Assembly: GCA_963798275.1 (NCBI GenBank)
Contig: CAWCTB010000039.1
Span: 62,001 to 126,000 of the forward strand
DNA from: CAWCTB01 sp963798275
GTDB lineage: Bacteria > Acidobacteriota > Terriglobia > Terriglobales > Acidobacteriaceae
Direction of reading: 5' to 3'
Length of the DNA: 64,000 nucleotides
The position numbers were made by a program, and so were the translations under genes. Below, in pieces: positions 29,721 to 38,998 of this stretch (position 1 is its first letter; each line of letters opens with the position of its first letter). The notes under the pieces are model-generated. The model was not told where the DNA came from and searched no databases. It saw nothing but the letters and a program-made list of their open reading frames with translations.

Positions 29721-31990
29721 TCACTTCTCCATCCCCGGCATCGTATGCGTGTGTTGGTTCTCGCCGTGCTTCAGCGTGATCTTCGGGTAGGTCACGGGCG
29801 TGAGCGCAGGGGCTCCTTCCTTCAGTTTGTAGAAGCCGTCCATAGGTACGTCGCGGAAATCCTGCACCAGCTTTGAGGTGGGCCAGGTGATCTCGATGCG
29901 CGACACTGCGGTCGCCTCGCCCAGGCCGATGTGCTGGCGCAACGGATTGCCGCCGAAGCTCGACCCGTATCCCACGGTGCGGTAGATGTGGCGCTCACCC
30001 GACTTCGTCTCGGCGGTCACGTCGATGCGCGCTCCGAAGGCCGAGCGGTTCGCGGTCACGCCTTCCAGCTCCAGGCTGATCCAGTGGCCGCCGTGGCCCG
30101 GGTTCTCGAACAGGACGCTCTGGTAGGTGTCGCCGGGGAGCGCGCCGCCGATCTCTTCGAAGACGTCTTCGTCGCCGTCGTTGTCGATATCGCCAAAGGC
30201 GACGGCGTGTCCCTTCTGCAGATGGCCGAAGCCGCCGGCGGTGGTCACGTCCTGAAAGCGAACGCCGCCATCGTTGCGGAACATGCGGTTGGGCAGCAGC
30301 GCGTCGAGGTCGGAAGCGCCGGTGCCGAGATAGATGTCGAGCCAGCCATCGTTGTCGAGATCGCCAAAGCTGGCGCCCATGGCGAGGATGGCGCGATCGA
30401 GATGGACCTGCCGGGTCACGTCGGTGAAGCTGCCGTCGTGGTTGTTGTGGTAGAGGCGCGGCGTCTCGGCCTTGTAGGGCTTGCCCAACTGAAACGCGCC
30501 GATATCGTTGGGCGTGTCGTTGTAGTAGCCGGCGACGAACAGGTCGGGCCAGCCATCGTTGTCGTAGTCGAAGAACCAGGTGGCGAAGCTGTGAATGGGC
30601 TCGGCCACTCCCGCCTGCGCAGTGACGTCGGTGAACTTCCAGCGGTCGGGCCGGGGATGCCTGGGATCGCGCGGGCCGTCGTTGCGAAACAGCAGGTTGG
30701 GCTGTCCTTTGCGCGAGATGTACAGGTCGGGCCGGCCATCGTTGTTGAAGTCTCCCCAGGCCACGCCCTTGACGAAGCCGAGGTCGGCCAGTCCGTTAGG
30801 GAGCGGCGACTTCGGTGAAGGTTCCGTCGTGATTGTTGTGGAACAGTTGCGAAGGATGCTTCTCGGGCCCGGTGGTTTCGTGGCCGACGAACAGGTCGAG
30901 CCAGCCGTCGTTGTCGAAATCGGCCCAGGCGGCGGTCTGCGTGGGATGCAGCGACAGCAAGCCGGCTTTCACGGTCACGTCCTCGAAGGTGCCGTTTCCA
31001 TTGTTGCGCAATAGCGAAAGCGGATACTTGCCGTGCTCGGCCCACCAGCCTCCGCGCAGGACCACGACATCGATATGGCCATCGTTGTCGAAGTCGGCGG
31101 CGACCAGGTTCAGACCGCCCACTTCTCCGGTAAGCCCAGCTTCTTTCGTGCGCTCCGAGAAAGTGCCGTCGCCGTTGTTGTGGAAGAAGCGAAGCTGGTC
31201 GAGCGGTCCGGACGACGAAATCATCACGTCGAGCAGGCCGTCGCCGTCGAAGTCTTCCATGATGGCGCCCCCGGCATGGCCGGTGACACCCAGCCCGACG
31301 CTGCCGGCCACGTCGGGAAAGCGGCCGATGTCGTAGTCGGACTGAAACAAGGCAGGCGAAGCCAGCCACTGCGGCGGCACGCCGCCGGGATATTCGTCCC
31401 AGTTGCATGTATGCGATATTGAGCAACCATCGCGCCAGGAAGTTCTGCGGATCCTGCTGCAGCGTAACGGTCAGCTCGCGAACCGCGCCCTGCGCTCCGC
31501 GCTTATCGGTGTGAACGCCCGAGCCGGTGAGCGGAATGATGCAGGAGTTCTGGGTGTGATGCGCGATGCAGTTCTGCTGCTCGCCCCAGCGCAGATAGGC
31601 CAGCGCCAGGGTAGCGCGCAGGCGCTGGTCGGAGTAGGGATCGAGCTTGATGGCAAGCTGGTCGCACATCTGGCGAATGTGCTCGATCTGCTGGATGGCG
31701 CCTTCACTGTCTCCGGCGCGCAGGAGATTGTCGGCCAACTCCCAGCGGGTGCGCATCTCCTCCTGCCAGCTCGACTCGGACACCAGCTTAAGCTGCAGTT
31801 CGCGGACGCGCTCGGCGTCTTTCGTGGGATCGGTCCTGGGATCCTGCTCGCGGTAGATCTTCTGCAGCAGCTCGCCCATCTCTTTTGTGGATTGCGCCTG
31901 GTAGGCGGGCGGAGTCTGGGCGCGCAGGAGGACTAATCCGCAAAACAGAAGGAAGGTGCCCGTGATTCCTAACCGCAATGGCCGCCACAT
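29721..31990 (-). pseudogene. Secreted CRTAC/FG-GAP protein with ASPIC-UnbV domain, frameshifted
   Basis: From ATG 31990 there is a signal peptide (ITGTFLLFCGLVLLRAQ) and a TPR-like helical N-terminus with LQQDPQNFLARWLLNIAYMQ. Then FG-GAP/VCBS repeats with calcium-binding-like DxDxDGxxD motifs occur (DFDGDGLLDV, DFDNDGHIDVV, DFDNDGWLDLF, DFNNDGRPDLY, DYDNDGWPDLF, DLDNDGWLDIY, DIDNDGDEDVF), ending in an ASPIC/UnbV domain (GARIDVTAETKSG, RQHIGLGEATAVSRIEITWP). The reading frame changes near 31400 (after AYMQ) and near 30790 (after FTEVAA); repairing both gives about 755 residues. Role unknown; CRTAC proteins are extracellular or periplasmic. Confidence 0.85.
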
Positions 31991-32129
31991 AACGAGGAGT
32001 CGCTGCAAAATGTCTGCGGGCGCAGCAAAGTGAACGAATTCTAGCACCTGAGTTGCGAGCGTCAACTTTAGCGGCGCATTGGCTGGCGGCCGGTTTCGGT
32101 GTAGCATTCCTGCGAACCCAGGAGGCAGC

Positions 32130-32621
32130 ATGCCACATTGCACCAAGTGCGGTACCGAGGTTGCGGTGGACGTCCAGTTCTGCCCGAAGTGCGGCCAGCC
32201 GCAGTCGCCGGCCTCGTTTCCGCCGCGGCCGCCCGCGCCGCCTTACCAGCCCGCAACGTCGGGGTTATCGGAAAACGCGGCCGCAACATTAAGCTACGTT
32301 CTTGGCTGGATCACGGGCATCATCTTCTTCCTGATCGACAAGCGCCCGTACGTGCGCTTTCACGCTGCCCAATCGATCGTGACCTTCGGTGGCCTGCACG
32401 TCATCCGCATCGTGCTGGGCGTCATTTTCGGCGTCGGCTTCTTCTTCGGAGGGCACTTCGGCGGCTTTGGGGGCGGATTCGGGATCGGCTTGCTGCTGAT
32501 CAGCCTGCTGGGCATCATCGGCTTTGTGCTGTGGATCGTCTGCATGATCAAGGCCTATCAGGGGGAGCGCTTCATGGTGCCCTTCGCGGGAGACATCGCG
32601 CAGAACCTGGCGGGACAATAG
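32130..32621 (+). CDS. Zinc-ribbon DUF4870 membrane protein
   Basis: The 163-residue protein starts at ATG 32130 behind ggagg at 32121. It opens with a zinc ribbon (CTKCGTEVAVDVQFCPKCG), a Pro-rich linker, and a DUF4870-like membrane domain with three hydrophobic segments (SYVLGWITGIIFFLIDKRPYVRFHAAQS is the typical segment). Similar proteins are common in soil bacteria; function unknown. It overlaps the upstream region of the divergent CRTAC gene. Confidence 0.88.
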   Translation: MPHCTKCGTEVAVDVQFCPKCGQPQSPASFPPRPPAPPYQPATSGLSENAAATLSYVLGWITGIIFFLIDKRPYVRFHAAQSIVTFGGLHVIRIVLGVIFGVGFFFGGHFGGFGGGFGIGLLLISLLGIIGFVLWIVCMIKAYQGERFMVPFAGDIAQNLAGQ

Positions 32622-32654
32622 GGACGTGCGCGCAGCCCCGGATCTCTGGAAGCG

Positions 32655-32972
32655 CTAATTCAGCAGTACGCCTGGGTTTTTGCGGGCGATGTGCAGTAGC
32701 TTGAGGGTGGCCTGGCGGGGCTCGCGGATTCCCTGCTCCCAGCTTTCGACGGCATTGGAGCTGACGTTCAGCAACTGCGCGAACAGCGCCTGGCTGGCAT
32801 TGAGACTGGCGCGAAGCGCGCGAATGTCGGCCGGCTTCAGCGGCTTGGGGCGCGCCGGCAATTCTACCGACCGGAGATCCAGCAGGAATTTGCCGCTCTC
32901 CACCGGCTCCCCGGGCTGCTCCTGCTCCTCGGATTTATGTTTCTTCTTGTCCTTCTTCTTTTTCTTTCCCAT
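32655..32972 (-). CDS. XRE-family helix-turn-helix protein
   Basis: The 105-residue protein starts at ATG 32972. A very basic head (GKKKKKDKKKHK) and acidic linker precede an HTH domain: IRALRASLNASQALFAQLLNVSSNAVESWEQGIREPRQATLKLLH, close to antitoxins of the HigA/NadS type. No toxin gene is adjacent, so a solo regulator is equally possible. Confidence 0.82.
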   Translation of the reverse strand: MGKKKKKDKKKHKSEEQEQPGEPVESGKFLLDLRSVELPARPKPLKPADIRALRASLNASQALFAQLLNVSSNAVESWEQGIREPRQATLKLLHIARKNPGVLLN

Positions 32973-33048
32973 GGCGAGTCTCCGGAGCGGCGGGGAAATG
33001 ACGGCAGTGCCACATTGTAGGACATATGCGGCAGTTTCGCCATAGCGC

Positions 33049-33930
33049 TTAAGCGCCAGACGATTGTGCCACGGTCGCCGCAACCGGCCGGGCCATGGGG
33101 CGTCCCTTATCACCCATCTCGATATACGCCAACGGGGTAAGGTGATCGTGGGTGAAGACCACCAGCCACTTCTGCGGGATGGCGAGTTCGTAAAAGCGAT
33201 GGCGGTTGTTGATGCAGGTGATGGGGTCGAGGTCGTATCCCATGACCCAGGTGGGGTCGAGATGATGCGAGGTGGGAATGAGATCGCTGATATAGCAGAC
33301 CACCTGCCCGCCGGCGCGAACCATCACCGCCTGCAGATCGCGAGTGTGCCCGGGAAAGAGTTCGACGGAGATGCCGGGGGCGATGGTCGCGGCTCCGTGC
33401 AGCAGCTTCATCTGGCCGCTCTCCACCAGCGGATCGTAATTGTCGGTCAGGTAGCTGACGCGATCGCGCTCATGTTGCTCATGCGCGTGCTCCAGCTCGC
33501 CGGCCTGCACGTAGTAGGTTGCCTTGGGAAACGTCGGTACCGCTTTGCCGTCGCGGTAATAGGTGTTCCATCCGCAGTGGTCGAAGTGCAGATGGGTGTT
33601 GATGACGATGTCGACCTCGTCGGGCGCAATGCCGGCTTGCTCCAGGTCGTGCAGCAGGCGAGCCTGGTTCTTGTAGATGGACTGGCTCTTCTCGCTGAGC
33701 TTGGGCCCGATGCCGGTTTCGACCAGCACGGTGCGCTGGCCGTCGCGCACCACCAGGCAGTTGGTTCCGAACTTGATCATGTTGCGCTCGTCGGGCTGGA
33801 TGCGCTTCTCCCAGAGCACCTTCGGCACCACGCCAAACATGGCGCCGCCATCGAGTTCGTAAGTGCCGTCGGACAGGACGGTGAATTCGCAGTCGCCTAA
33901 AGTGAATCGATGCACGCTCTCGCTCCTCAT
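33049..33930 (-). CDS. Metallo-beta-lactamase-fold hydrolase
   Basis: The 293-residue protein has the di-zinc motif NTHLHFDHCGWN (HxHxDH) near residue 115, a further His in LFPGHTRD and Asp in CYISDLIPTSHH. The overall plan, with TNCLVVRDGQRTVLVETGIG upstream of the motif, is like the quorum-quenching lactonase (AiiA/AttM-like) and related hydrolases. Substrate unknown. It is divergent from the small secreted protein gene by 52 bases. Confidence 0.9.
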   Translation of the reverse strand: MRSESVHRFTLGDCEFTVLSDGTYELDGGAMFGVVPKVLWEKRIQPDERNMIKFGTNCLVVRDGQRTVLVETGIGPKLSEKSQSIYKNQARLLHDLEQAGIAPDEVDIVINTHLHFDHCGWNTYYRDGKAVPTFPKATYYVQAGELEHAHEQHERDRVSYLTDNYDPLVESGQMKLLHGAATIAPGISVELFPGHTRDLQAVMVRAGGQVVCYISDLIPTSHHLDPTWVMGYDLDPITCINNRHRFYELAIPQKWLVVFTHDHLTPLAYIEMGDKGRPMARPVAATVAQSSGA

Positions 33931-33982
33931 TTGTGCTACTTCCGATCATACTGATACACCAAGGCGAGGCCAGGAGGAAACT

Positions 33983-34375
33983 ATGTTGCGAGGGATTGTC
34001 CTTGTTCTATTGCTGGGAGCTGCGGCGGTGGCGCAGACGGGAGGCGCCGCCCCACCGATTACCTCGGCGCCGCCGACCCAGGCTGCAAGCAGCGCGGCGC
34101 AAACCGGAAGCGGCGGGACGCCCTCGGCGCCGCCAACCCAGGCGGCAACCAACCCGAGCGCCGATCCGACGGCGCAGATGCGCGCGGACCTGAATCAGAT
34201 GGAAAGCCTGATGAACAACATGAGCAGCGAGGTGACCTTCCTGCGCGATCAGAACCTGCAGATCCTGCTCAATACCAATGTGCGGATGTGGACGATCCTG
34301 ATTCGCGACCTGCGGATGCAGCTGGACGAACAGGAGCGGCAACGCGCTCCCGGTCGTGCACCGAGTCCAAAGTGA
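33983..34375 (+). CDS. Small secreted protein, Ala/Pro/Thr-rich with a helical C-terminus
   Basis: The 130-residue product starts at ATG 33983 behind aggagga at 33972. A signal peptide (GIVLVLLLGAAAVAQ) is followed by a low-complexity stretch with two copies of SAPPTQAA (also repeated at the DNA level). The C-terminal half (MRADLNQMESLMNNMSSEVTFLRDQNLQILLNTNVRMWTILIRDLRMQL) is predicted coiled coil. No known family. Confidence 0.75.
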   Translation: MLRGIVLVLLLGAAAVAQTGGAAPPITSAPPTQAASSAAQTGSGGTPSAPPTQAATNPSADPTAQMRADLNQMESLMNNMSSEVTFLRDQNLQILLNTNVRMWTILIRDLRMQLDEQERQRAPGRAPSPK

Positions 34376-34612
34376 GACTTCCGTAGCACGGAAATGAGGT
34401 GGATTCTGTCCACGCGCGTGTAGCCTGGGCGAGTATTCTGGGTAGTCGCTGAACCCGAGGGTGCCACATCTGGCCAAAGTTGTGAGTTTGGTTTGCGCAA
34501 CAAAATGGGCAGCGCCTCTCGGAGTGTTGAGCCGCTGCCTGGTTAAGCTGGTGTGCCGCCCAGCGCAATGAATTATGTCGTTCATGTGCACGGACTCGTC
34601 AGCTCTTGTGTT

Positions 34613-34744
34613 TTAGGGTTGCTTTGCCTGCGCTTTCTCCATCACCTGCGCTTCGGCTAAGAGCCAATCATCCAGATCGCACCCATCGCCTTGACCGCGC
34701 AGCTCATAGAGCTCGTACGCACGGGCTCGGATTTGCTCGGTCAT
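34613..34744 (-). CDS. DUF2934 protein
   Basis: A 43-codon frame from ATG 34744 to TAA 34613 encodes MTEQIRARAYELYELRGQGD followed by GCDLDDWLLAEAQV. This is the DUF2934 signature (IRxRAYELYExRGxxxGxDxxDWLxAExE) found widely in Acidobacteriota and Proteobacteria. Function unknown. The short length is at the low end of the family. The 237 bases between the preceding gene (ending 34375) and this one show no other feature. Confidence 0.78.
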   Translation of the reverse strand: MTEQIRARAYELYELRGQGDGCDLDDWLLAEAQVMEKAQAKQP

Positions 34745-35341
34745 GTCTGGTGGTTTTTGTCTACTGCAACTTCGGTATTACGTACAGGCATTGGTCGCCT
34801 CACTTTCCCTCCGACAATTGACGGTTAAGCTCGGCACGAACTGAGTTAGTATCAGCTGCTTTGAAAGTCAGCCCTGTTTGCTATCGCACACTCTGAACGG
34901 CACGCTTGCTGCCAAAACAGGCCCCAGTCCGAGCTGCTGAAGTGGCGAGACTAAATAGCGACAACAGACTATTTTCCGGTTGCTGGCCCCGCCCAGATCG
35001 CGGCAGTGACCGCCAGCGGGCGGAGCAACCGCGTCTAGCTGCATACTTAACGCCTGGTGGATTAGCGCCAGCTATGCCGAGTTGCGGCCGTTTGCCCAGA
35101 GTGCTTCGCGTGGCGCCGACGCGCTAAGGCATCTGTAATACAGACTTTAGAGGCTTAAATCGCACGATGATGGTCTTCAGCCGAACGCAGCTTCGTTCGC
35201 AGTCCGTTGCCTGAAGGGTGGTCGTCGGCTCTACCAATCTGCACCGCATCAATCGCGCGTATCTGGCAACAGTCGTGCTAGTTAAATGGTGAAAGGGGCC
35301 TTCTGAAATGAGGTTGCAACCCTTCGACTTGAGGTCACGAT
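34745..35341. other. Gene-poor region, nothing recognised
   Basis: Short frames occur on both strands, but none has a recognisable domain or ribosome binding site. Base composition is less GC-rich than the neighbouring core genes. No hairpin of the dispersed families was noticed. Confidence 0.4.
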
Positions 35342-35539
35342 ATGCGGAATAAGAAACGAGATCCGAAGTGGTGGGTGATTTTGGCATTGCTCAACGTACT
35401 GCTGATCGGCTATCCGGCCGCACTCTACCTCCAAGCAGACGATGGCGCATCGCGCGTGATGGCATTGACATTGATTGGGGTCGGGTTCTTACTCGCCATA
35501 GCGAATGTGTTCACCGTCGTCGCAACGCTAGCTGAATGA
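35342..35539 (+). CDS. Small two-helix membrane protein
   Basis: The 65-residue product has a charged N-terminus (MRNKKRDPKWW) and two transmembrane helices (VILALLNVLLIGYPAALYL and MALTLIGVGFLLAIANVFTVVA). The topology is credible for a real small membrane protein, but the site upstream (gaggt) is weak and no family is known. Confidence 0.5.
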   Translation: MRNKKRDPKWWVILALLNVLLIGYPAALYLQADDGASRVMALTLIGVGFLLAIANVFTVVATLAE

Positions 35540-35945
35540 GCACAATTCTGAGTGTCTTGTGGCGAGACTCTGCGCAGGAACATCTCATGCCGCGAAATGT
35601 AACGTTCAGTTCGGCCGCAACCGTAGCGAAAGCTGCCGTCATGCACCGCCTCGGCCCAAGAGGCCGAAATTTAAGAGACTGTCAGATCGTGATAGACGCC
35701 GGCTGTTCCTTTAGGCAGGGCAGTGACTTTGGCCCCCAGCGGGTATTGCGATTTGCAGATTGTGTATGCTCCCGACGGATATGAGTTCGCCATGATGAGC
35801 GGGCAAGCGGTGCAGACCGTAACTCGTAAAGGCCTCGGATCGAGCTGGTTTCCCACTTCTTGGCTATTGCAAAGCCAATACCTCCTGTTCCTACCTAAAT
35901 TTTGAGCCAAATTCTGGTAGTTTCTTCCACTTGATCCCAAGCATT
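35540..35945. other. Intergenic region downstream of parB, nothing recognised
   Basis: Competing frames of 60 to 90 codons exist on both strands (for example minus 35671 to 35949) without start signals or homology that I can recognise. Confidence 0.4.
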
Positions 35946-36853
35946 TCACTTGGCCGACAGCGCCTCGAGGATGCGGTCGAAATCTTCAAGCGACGCATAC
36001 TCCAAGAGGATTTTGCCCTTGCCTTTGCGGTCGGTGATGGTGACGCGAACCCCCAAGGCGCGCTGCAGCGCATTTTCGGCTTCTTTGACGTTGGGATCGA
36101 CGATGCGGGGCTTTTCGACCTTCTCGGGAGGGTGAATCAAGTTAGTAACTGCCTGCTCGGTCTGGCGAACAGAAAGCGATAACGCATTGACCCGCTGAGC
36201 CAGCCGCAGCACGGCTTCGTCCGAGTCCAGGGCCATCAGCGCCTTGGCGTGACCGAAGCTGAGTCTGGCCCTGCGCCACCATCATCTGCACCTCGTCCGG
36301 CAGGCGCAGCAGGCGCAGGAAGTTGGAGATCGAGGAGCGGTCCTTGCCGGTGCGCTGGGCGATCTGCTCCTGGGTGAGGCCGAACTCGTGCGCCAGGCGA
36401 TCGAAGGCCAAGGCCTGTTCGAGTGGGGTTGAGGTCCTCGCGCTGCAGGTTCTCGATGATGGTCATCTCCATGGCCTGCTCGTTGGAGACGCGGCGCACG
36501 ATGGCGGGAACGGTGGGGCGCTGGGCCATTTTGGAGGCCAGCCATCGGCGGTGGCCGGCAATGAGCTGAAAGCGGCCATTCTCGCCGGGCCGAACCGTAA
36601 TCGGCTGCAACACGCCGGTGGCCCGAACGGAGGCAGCCATCTCGTCCAAGGCGTTGGGATCGGCACTGAGCCGGGTCTGGTAGGGGTTGGGGTCGATCTG
36701 GCCGACGGGAATCTGCTGGACAGCCTCTCCGGGGGCTTGTGCCGGGGCAGCCGCTGGAGCGTGACCGGCGGCCGGGGGGTGCGGATGGGCCGGCGGCCGC
36801 GAGGGCAATAGCGTATCCAGGCCGCGTCCGAGAACTTTGCGTTTTTCAGTCAT
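35946..36853 (-). pseudogene. parB: ParB chromosome-partitioning protein, two frameshifts
   Basis: From ATG 36853 the ParB/Srx domain is clear: LGRGLDTLLPSR, VGQIDPNPYQTR, LQPITVRPGENGRFQLIAGHRRW (the CTPase GERR-like box) and MTIIENLQREDLNP. The frame then breaks. In a second frame comes LEQALAFDRLAHEFGLTQEQIAQRTGKDRSSISNFLRLLRLP, the parS-binding HTH. A third frame gives FGHAKALMALDSD and the dimerisation C-terminus, ending 35946. Removing one base from the gggg run at 36425 to 36428 and one at 36264 restores about 301 residues. ParB binds parS and spreads as a CTP-dependent clamp. Since parA and parS next to it are intact, sequencing errors are the likely cause. Confidence 0.93.
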
Positions 36854-36877
36854 AAAAGATCAATCCTTGCCGTCCGC

Positions 36878-37690
36878 TCAAGAGCGCGCTTCCGAGGGCG
36901 CGGTTTCGGCGGTCTGGTTCGGGGAGCGCTCGACACGTTCGACGATTTCTTCCGCCAGCTTAATGTAGGCTTCCGCGCCGCGGGAGCGCGGATCGTAGAC
37001 CAGCGCCGGCATGCCGTGACTGGGAGCTTCGGCCAGGCGCACATTGCGGGGGATGGCGGTCTGGCACATGAACTCGCCAAAGAAGCCGCGCAACTCGGCG
37101 GCCACCGACTGCGCCAGGTTGGTGCGGTCGTCGAACATGGTGAGGACCACGCCTTCGACGGCCAGTCCGCGATTGAGCTCGACCCGGATGCGGTCGATGG
37201 TGTCGAGCAGCTCGGTCACGCCTTCCAGGGCGAAGTACTCGGCCTGCATGGGGATGAGCACGGTGTCGGCAGCGACCAGGGCGTTCAGGGTGAGCAAATC
37301 CAGGGCCGGGGGACAGTCGATGACGATGAACTCGTAGTTCGCGCGGATGGCTTCGAGGGCATGGCGGAGGCGATATTCGCGGTATTCCAGTGTGACCAGC
37401 TCGATATTGGCACCGATCAGGTTCTTGTGGGCGGGAATCACGCTGAGATGGGGGAGTTCGGTGGGCAGGACCGCGGCTTCGGCGGAAACCTCGCCCATGA
37501 TGACCTGGTAGGTGCTGAAGCGGTCAGGGTCGCGCGCGAAGCCGATGCCACTGGAGGCGTTGGACTGGGGGTCGCAATCAAGCAGCAGGGTCTTGTGTTC
37601 GAGGCTGGCAAAGGAGGCGGCGAGGTTGATGGCGGTGGTGGTTTTGCCGACTCCGCCCTTCTGATTGGCGACTGCGATGACTCTGGCCAT
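36878..37690 (-). CDS. parA: ParA/Soj chromosome-partitioning ATPase
   Basis: The 270-residue protein starts at ATG 37690 with MARVIAVANQKGGVGKTTTA, the deviant Walker A of ParA with its signature Lys. LLLDCDPQSNASSGIG is the A-prime motif and FIVIDCPPALDLLTLNAL the Walker B. It pairs with parB, whose start lies 24 bases downstream of the parA stop. ParA moves ParB-parS complexes along the nucleoid. An upstream in-frame extension to 37744 is not needed. Confidence 0.96.
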   Translation of the reverse strand: MARVIAVANQKGGVGKTTTAINLAASFASLEHKTLLLDCDPQSNASSGIGFARDPDRFSTYQVIMGEVSAEAAVLPTELPHLSVIPAHKNLIGANIELVTLEYREYRLRHALEAIRANYEFIVIDCPPALDLLTLNALVAADTVLIPMQAEYFALEGVTELLDTIDRIRVELNRGLAVEGVVLTMFDDRTNLAQSVAAELRGFFGEFMCQTAIPRNVRLAEAPSHGMPALVYDPRSRGAEAYIKLAEEIVERVERSPNQTAETAPSEARS

Positions 37691-37873
37691 GCTCTCGTGG
37701 GAGACCTTCCTTGGGAGAGTAAAACCAAGGGGAGTTGGGGGCAATGGCGGAAGAGTAACGCGATGGAGTTTTCGGAGGAAAAGCTGTGCAATTCAAAGGG
37801 GCGTGGAGGGAAGCTGCTGATTCGGAGAGTCATAGGTGGCGAGGGAAATGTGCGTAATTGGGTGGAACGGGAG

Positions 37874-37889
37874 TGTTCCACGTGGAACA
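37874..37889. promoter_or_regulatory. parS: parS centromere site 1
   Basis: The 16-base perfect palindrome TGTTCCACGTGGAACA differs from the classical Bacillus parS (TGTTTCACGTGAAACA) only by the symmetric C/G pair. It lies 184 bases upstream of the parA start. Confidence 0.93.
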
Positions 37890-38115
37890 TGGTAGGAGAG
37901 TGACACAATTTTTTTGTCGCGATTGTTTAGAATCAGTCACTTGGGCAAAAAATCGTGGCAAATATCTGATTCTGAATGACTTATACGTATCCATATCTCG
38001 GCGTAGGAGTTAGGGGTGACCAAACCCTCCCTTGGGGCCTTGGCATGGGGGAGAGATGGCAGACGGCATCGGTTTCGGAAGCCCAGCGGGGTGGGATTGG
38101 CGTGCGGCGAGGTAT

Positions 38116-38131
38116 TGTTCCACGTGGAACA
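38116..38131. promoter_or_regulatory. parS: parS centromere site 2
   Basis: An identical copy of TGTTCCACGTGGAACA, 242 bases from the first. Two identical sites in one intergenic region next to parAB make this the main ParB loading zone in the window. Confidence 0.93.
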
Positions 38132-38230
38132 TGGGAGAAGAATGCCGCCAAACTTTGGTCTGAGCTTGGAATTGAGTCCACGGCGCAGTGCCTTCGATCG
38201 CTCAGCAGTTGGCATTTGATCCCAAAGGCA

Positions 38231-38689
38231 TCAGGCTTCCCCGGAAAAGGCCGATCCCTTGCGGGGCACGTCCGCTTTCCAGCGATAGTAAGTCTGCCCA
38301 TTGTCCGTGATGGTTGTAACCTCGCCACGCTCCGCCAAGCGCTTCAAAATGGTGTGGATCGAAGCCAGCGGATTGGAGTAGGCGCTCAAGGTGAATCCAG
38401 CCTCGGCCAGCAGATCCCTGACGTCGGTCGCCGTCACGGCACATTCCGGATTCGTCCTAAGAACGTTGCGAACCGAATCGGTGAATCCAGGCGGATCCGC
38501 CACCAACTGCTCCAGCTCCTGAAGCCGCACCGCTCTTTCCTCTTCGGGGAGAAAATTAGCATTGGCAGCGATGAGGGCGGAGATCCGCTCGATTTCCAAG
38601 TTGAGTTTTTCCCGGTTCGCCACCAGTTTGCGCAAGCGCAGACTGCAGAGGACGATGGTAGCCCGGTACCGTTTGAGCTCATGTCTCAT
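38231..38689 (-). CDS. Hypothetical protein with winged-helix-like C-terminus
   Basis: The 152-residue product starts at ATG 38689 behind ggaggga. The N-terminal half is helical (RLRKLVANREKLNLEIERISALIAANANFLPEEERAVRLQELEQL). The C-terminal half, AVTATDVRDLLAEAGFTLSAYSNPLASIHTILKRLAERGEVTTI, looks like a winged helix with a typical recognition helix and wing (NGQTYYRW). It sits between rsmG and the parS sites, where parA is normally next to rsmG. A DNA-binding role is inferred. Confidence 0.75.
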   Translation of the reverse strand: MRHELKRYRATIVLCSLRLRKLVANREKLNLEIERISALIAANANFLPEEERAVRLQELEQLVADPPGFTDSVRNVLRTNPECAVTATDVRDLLAEAGFTLSAYSNPLASIHTILKRLAERGEVTTITDNGQTYYRWKADVPRKGSAFSGEA

Positions 38690-38859
38690 GGCTATTCCCT
38701 CCAGGCTGAATATTATCACGTCTAAACAATATGTCAAACATAAAGCTAAAAAATTGTAGAAAACCTTGGGGGGAGGTTGCGATTACGGACGGGCAGCAGC
38801 GGATTGCGGATTATTCTCTTAACACAAGATAAGGTTCTGCTCTAATCTTGCCTTGTCTT

Positions 38860-38943
38860 ATGAAATGGTTGATGTTGGCCGGACTGATCGTGCTGCTGGT
38901 AGTGGTTGGACGGGTTCTGAACGCGAGATCGCACCGGCGGTGA
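38860..38943 (+). CDS. Possible 27-residue single-helix membrane peptide
   Basis: ATG 38860 to TGA 38941 encodes MKWLMLAGLIVLLVVVGRVL then NARSHRR: a clean transmembrane helix with a basic tail. No good ribosome binding site is visible, so this is tentative. It lies between the converging ends of rsmG and the winged-helix-like gene. Confidence 0.3.
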   Translation: MKWLMLAGLIVLLVVVGRVLNARSHRR

Positions 38944-38998
38944 GTTGGCGCGTCTGGCGCTCACCTTCCCATCCGCTCGCTTACGCCGGGATCTCGTG

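Larger units (their letters stand above)
37691..38230. other. Intergenic parS-bearing region upstream of parA
   Basis: About 540 bases without a gene. The stretch 37900 to 37985 is AT-rich (with ttttttt at 37911) and could hold the parA promoter. No cluster of DnaA boxes was found, so the replication origin is not shown to be here. Confidence 0.55.

Noticed and set aside
35671..35949. 92-codon minus-strand frame downstream of parB
   Set aside because: No ribosome binding site, no recognised domain, and competing frames on the other strand.
37691..38230. Replication origin
   Set aside because: AT-rich patch and parS sites are present, but no DnaA-box cluster or dnaA/dnaN was found.
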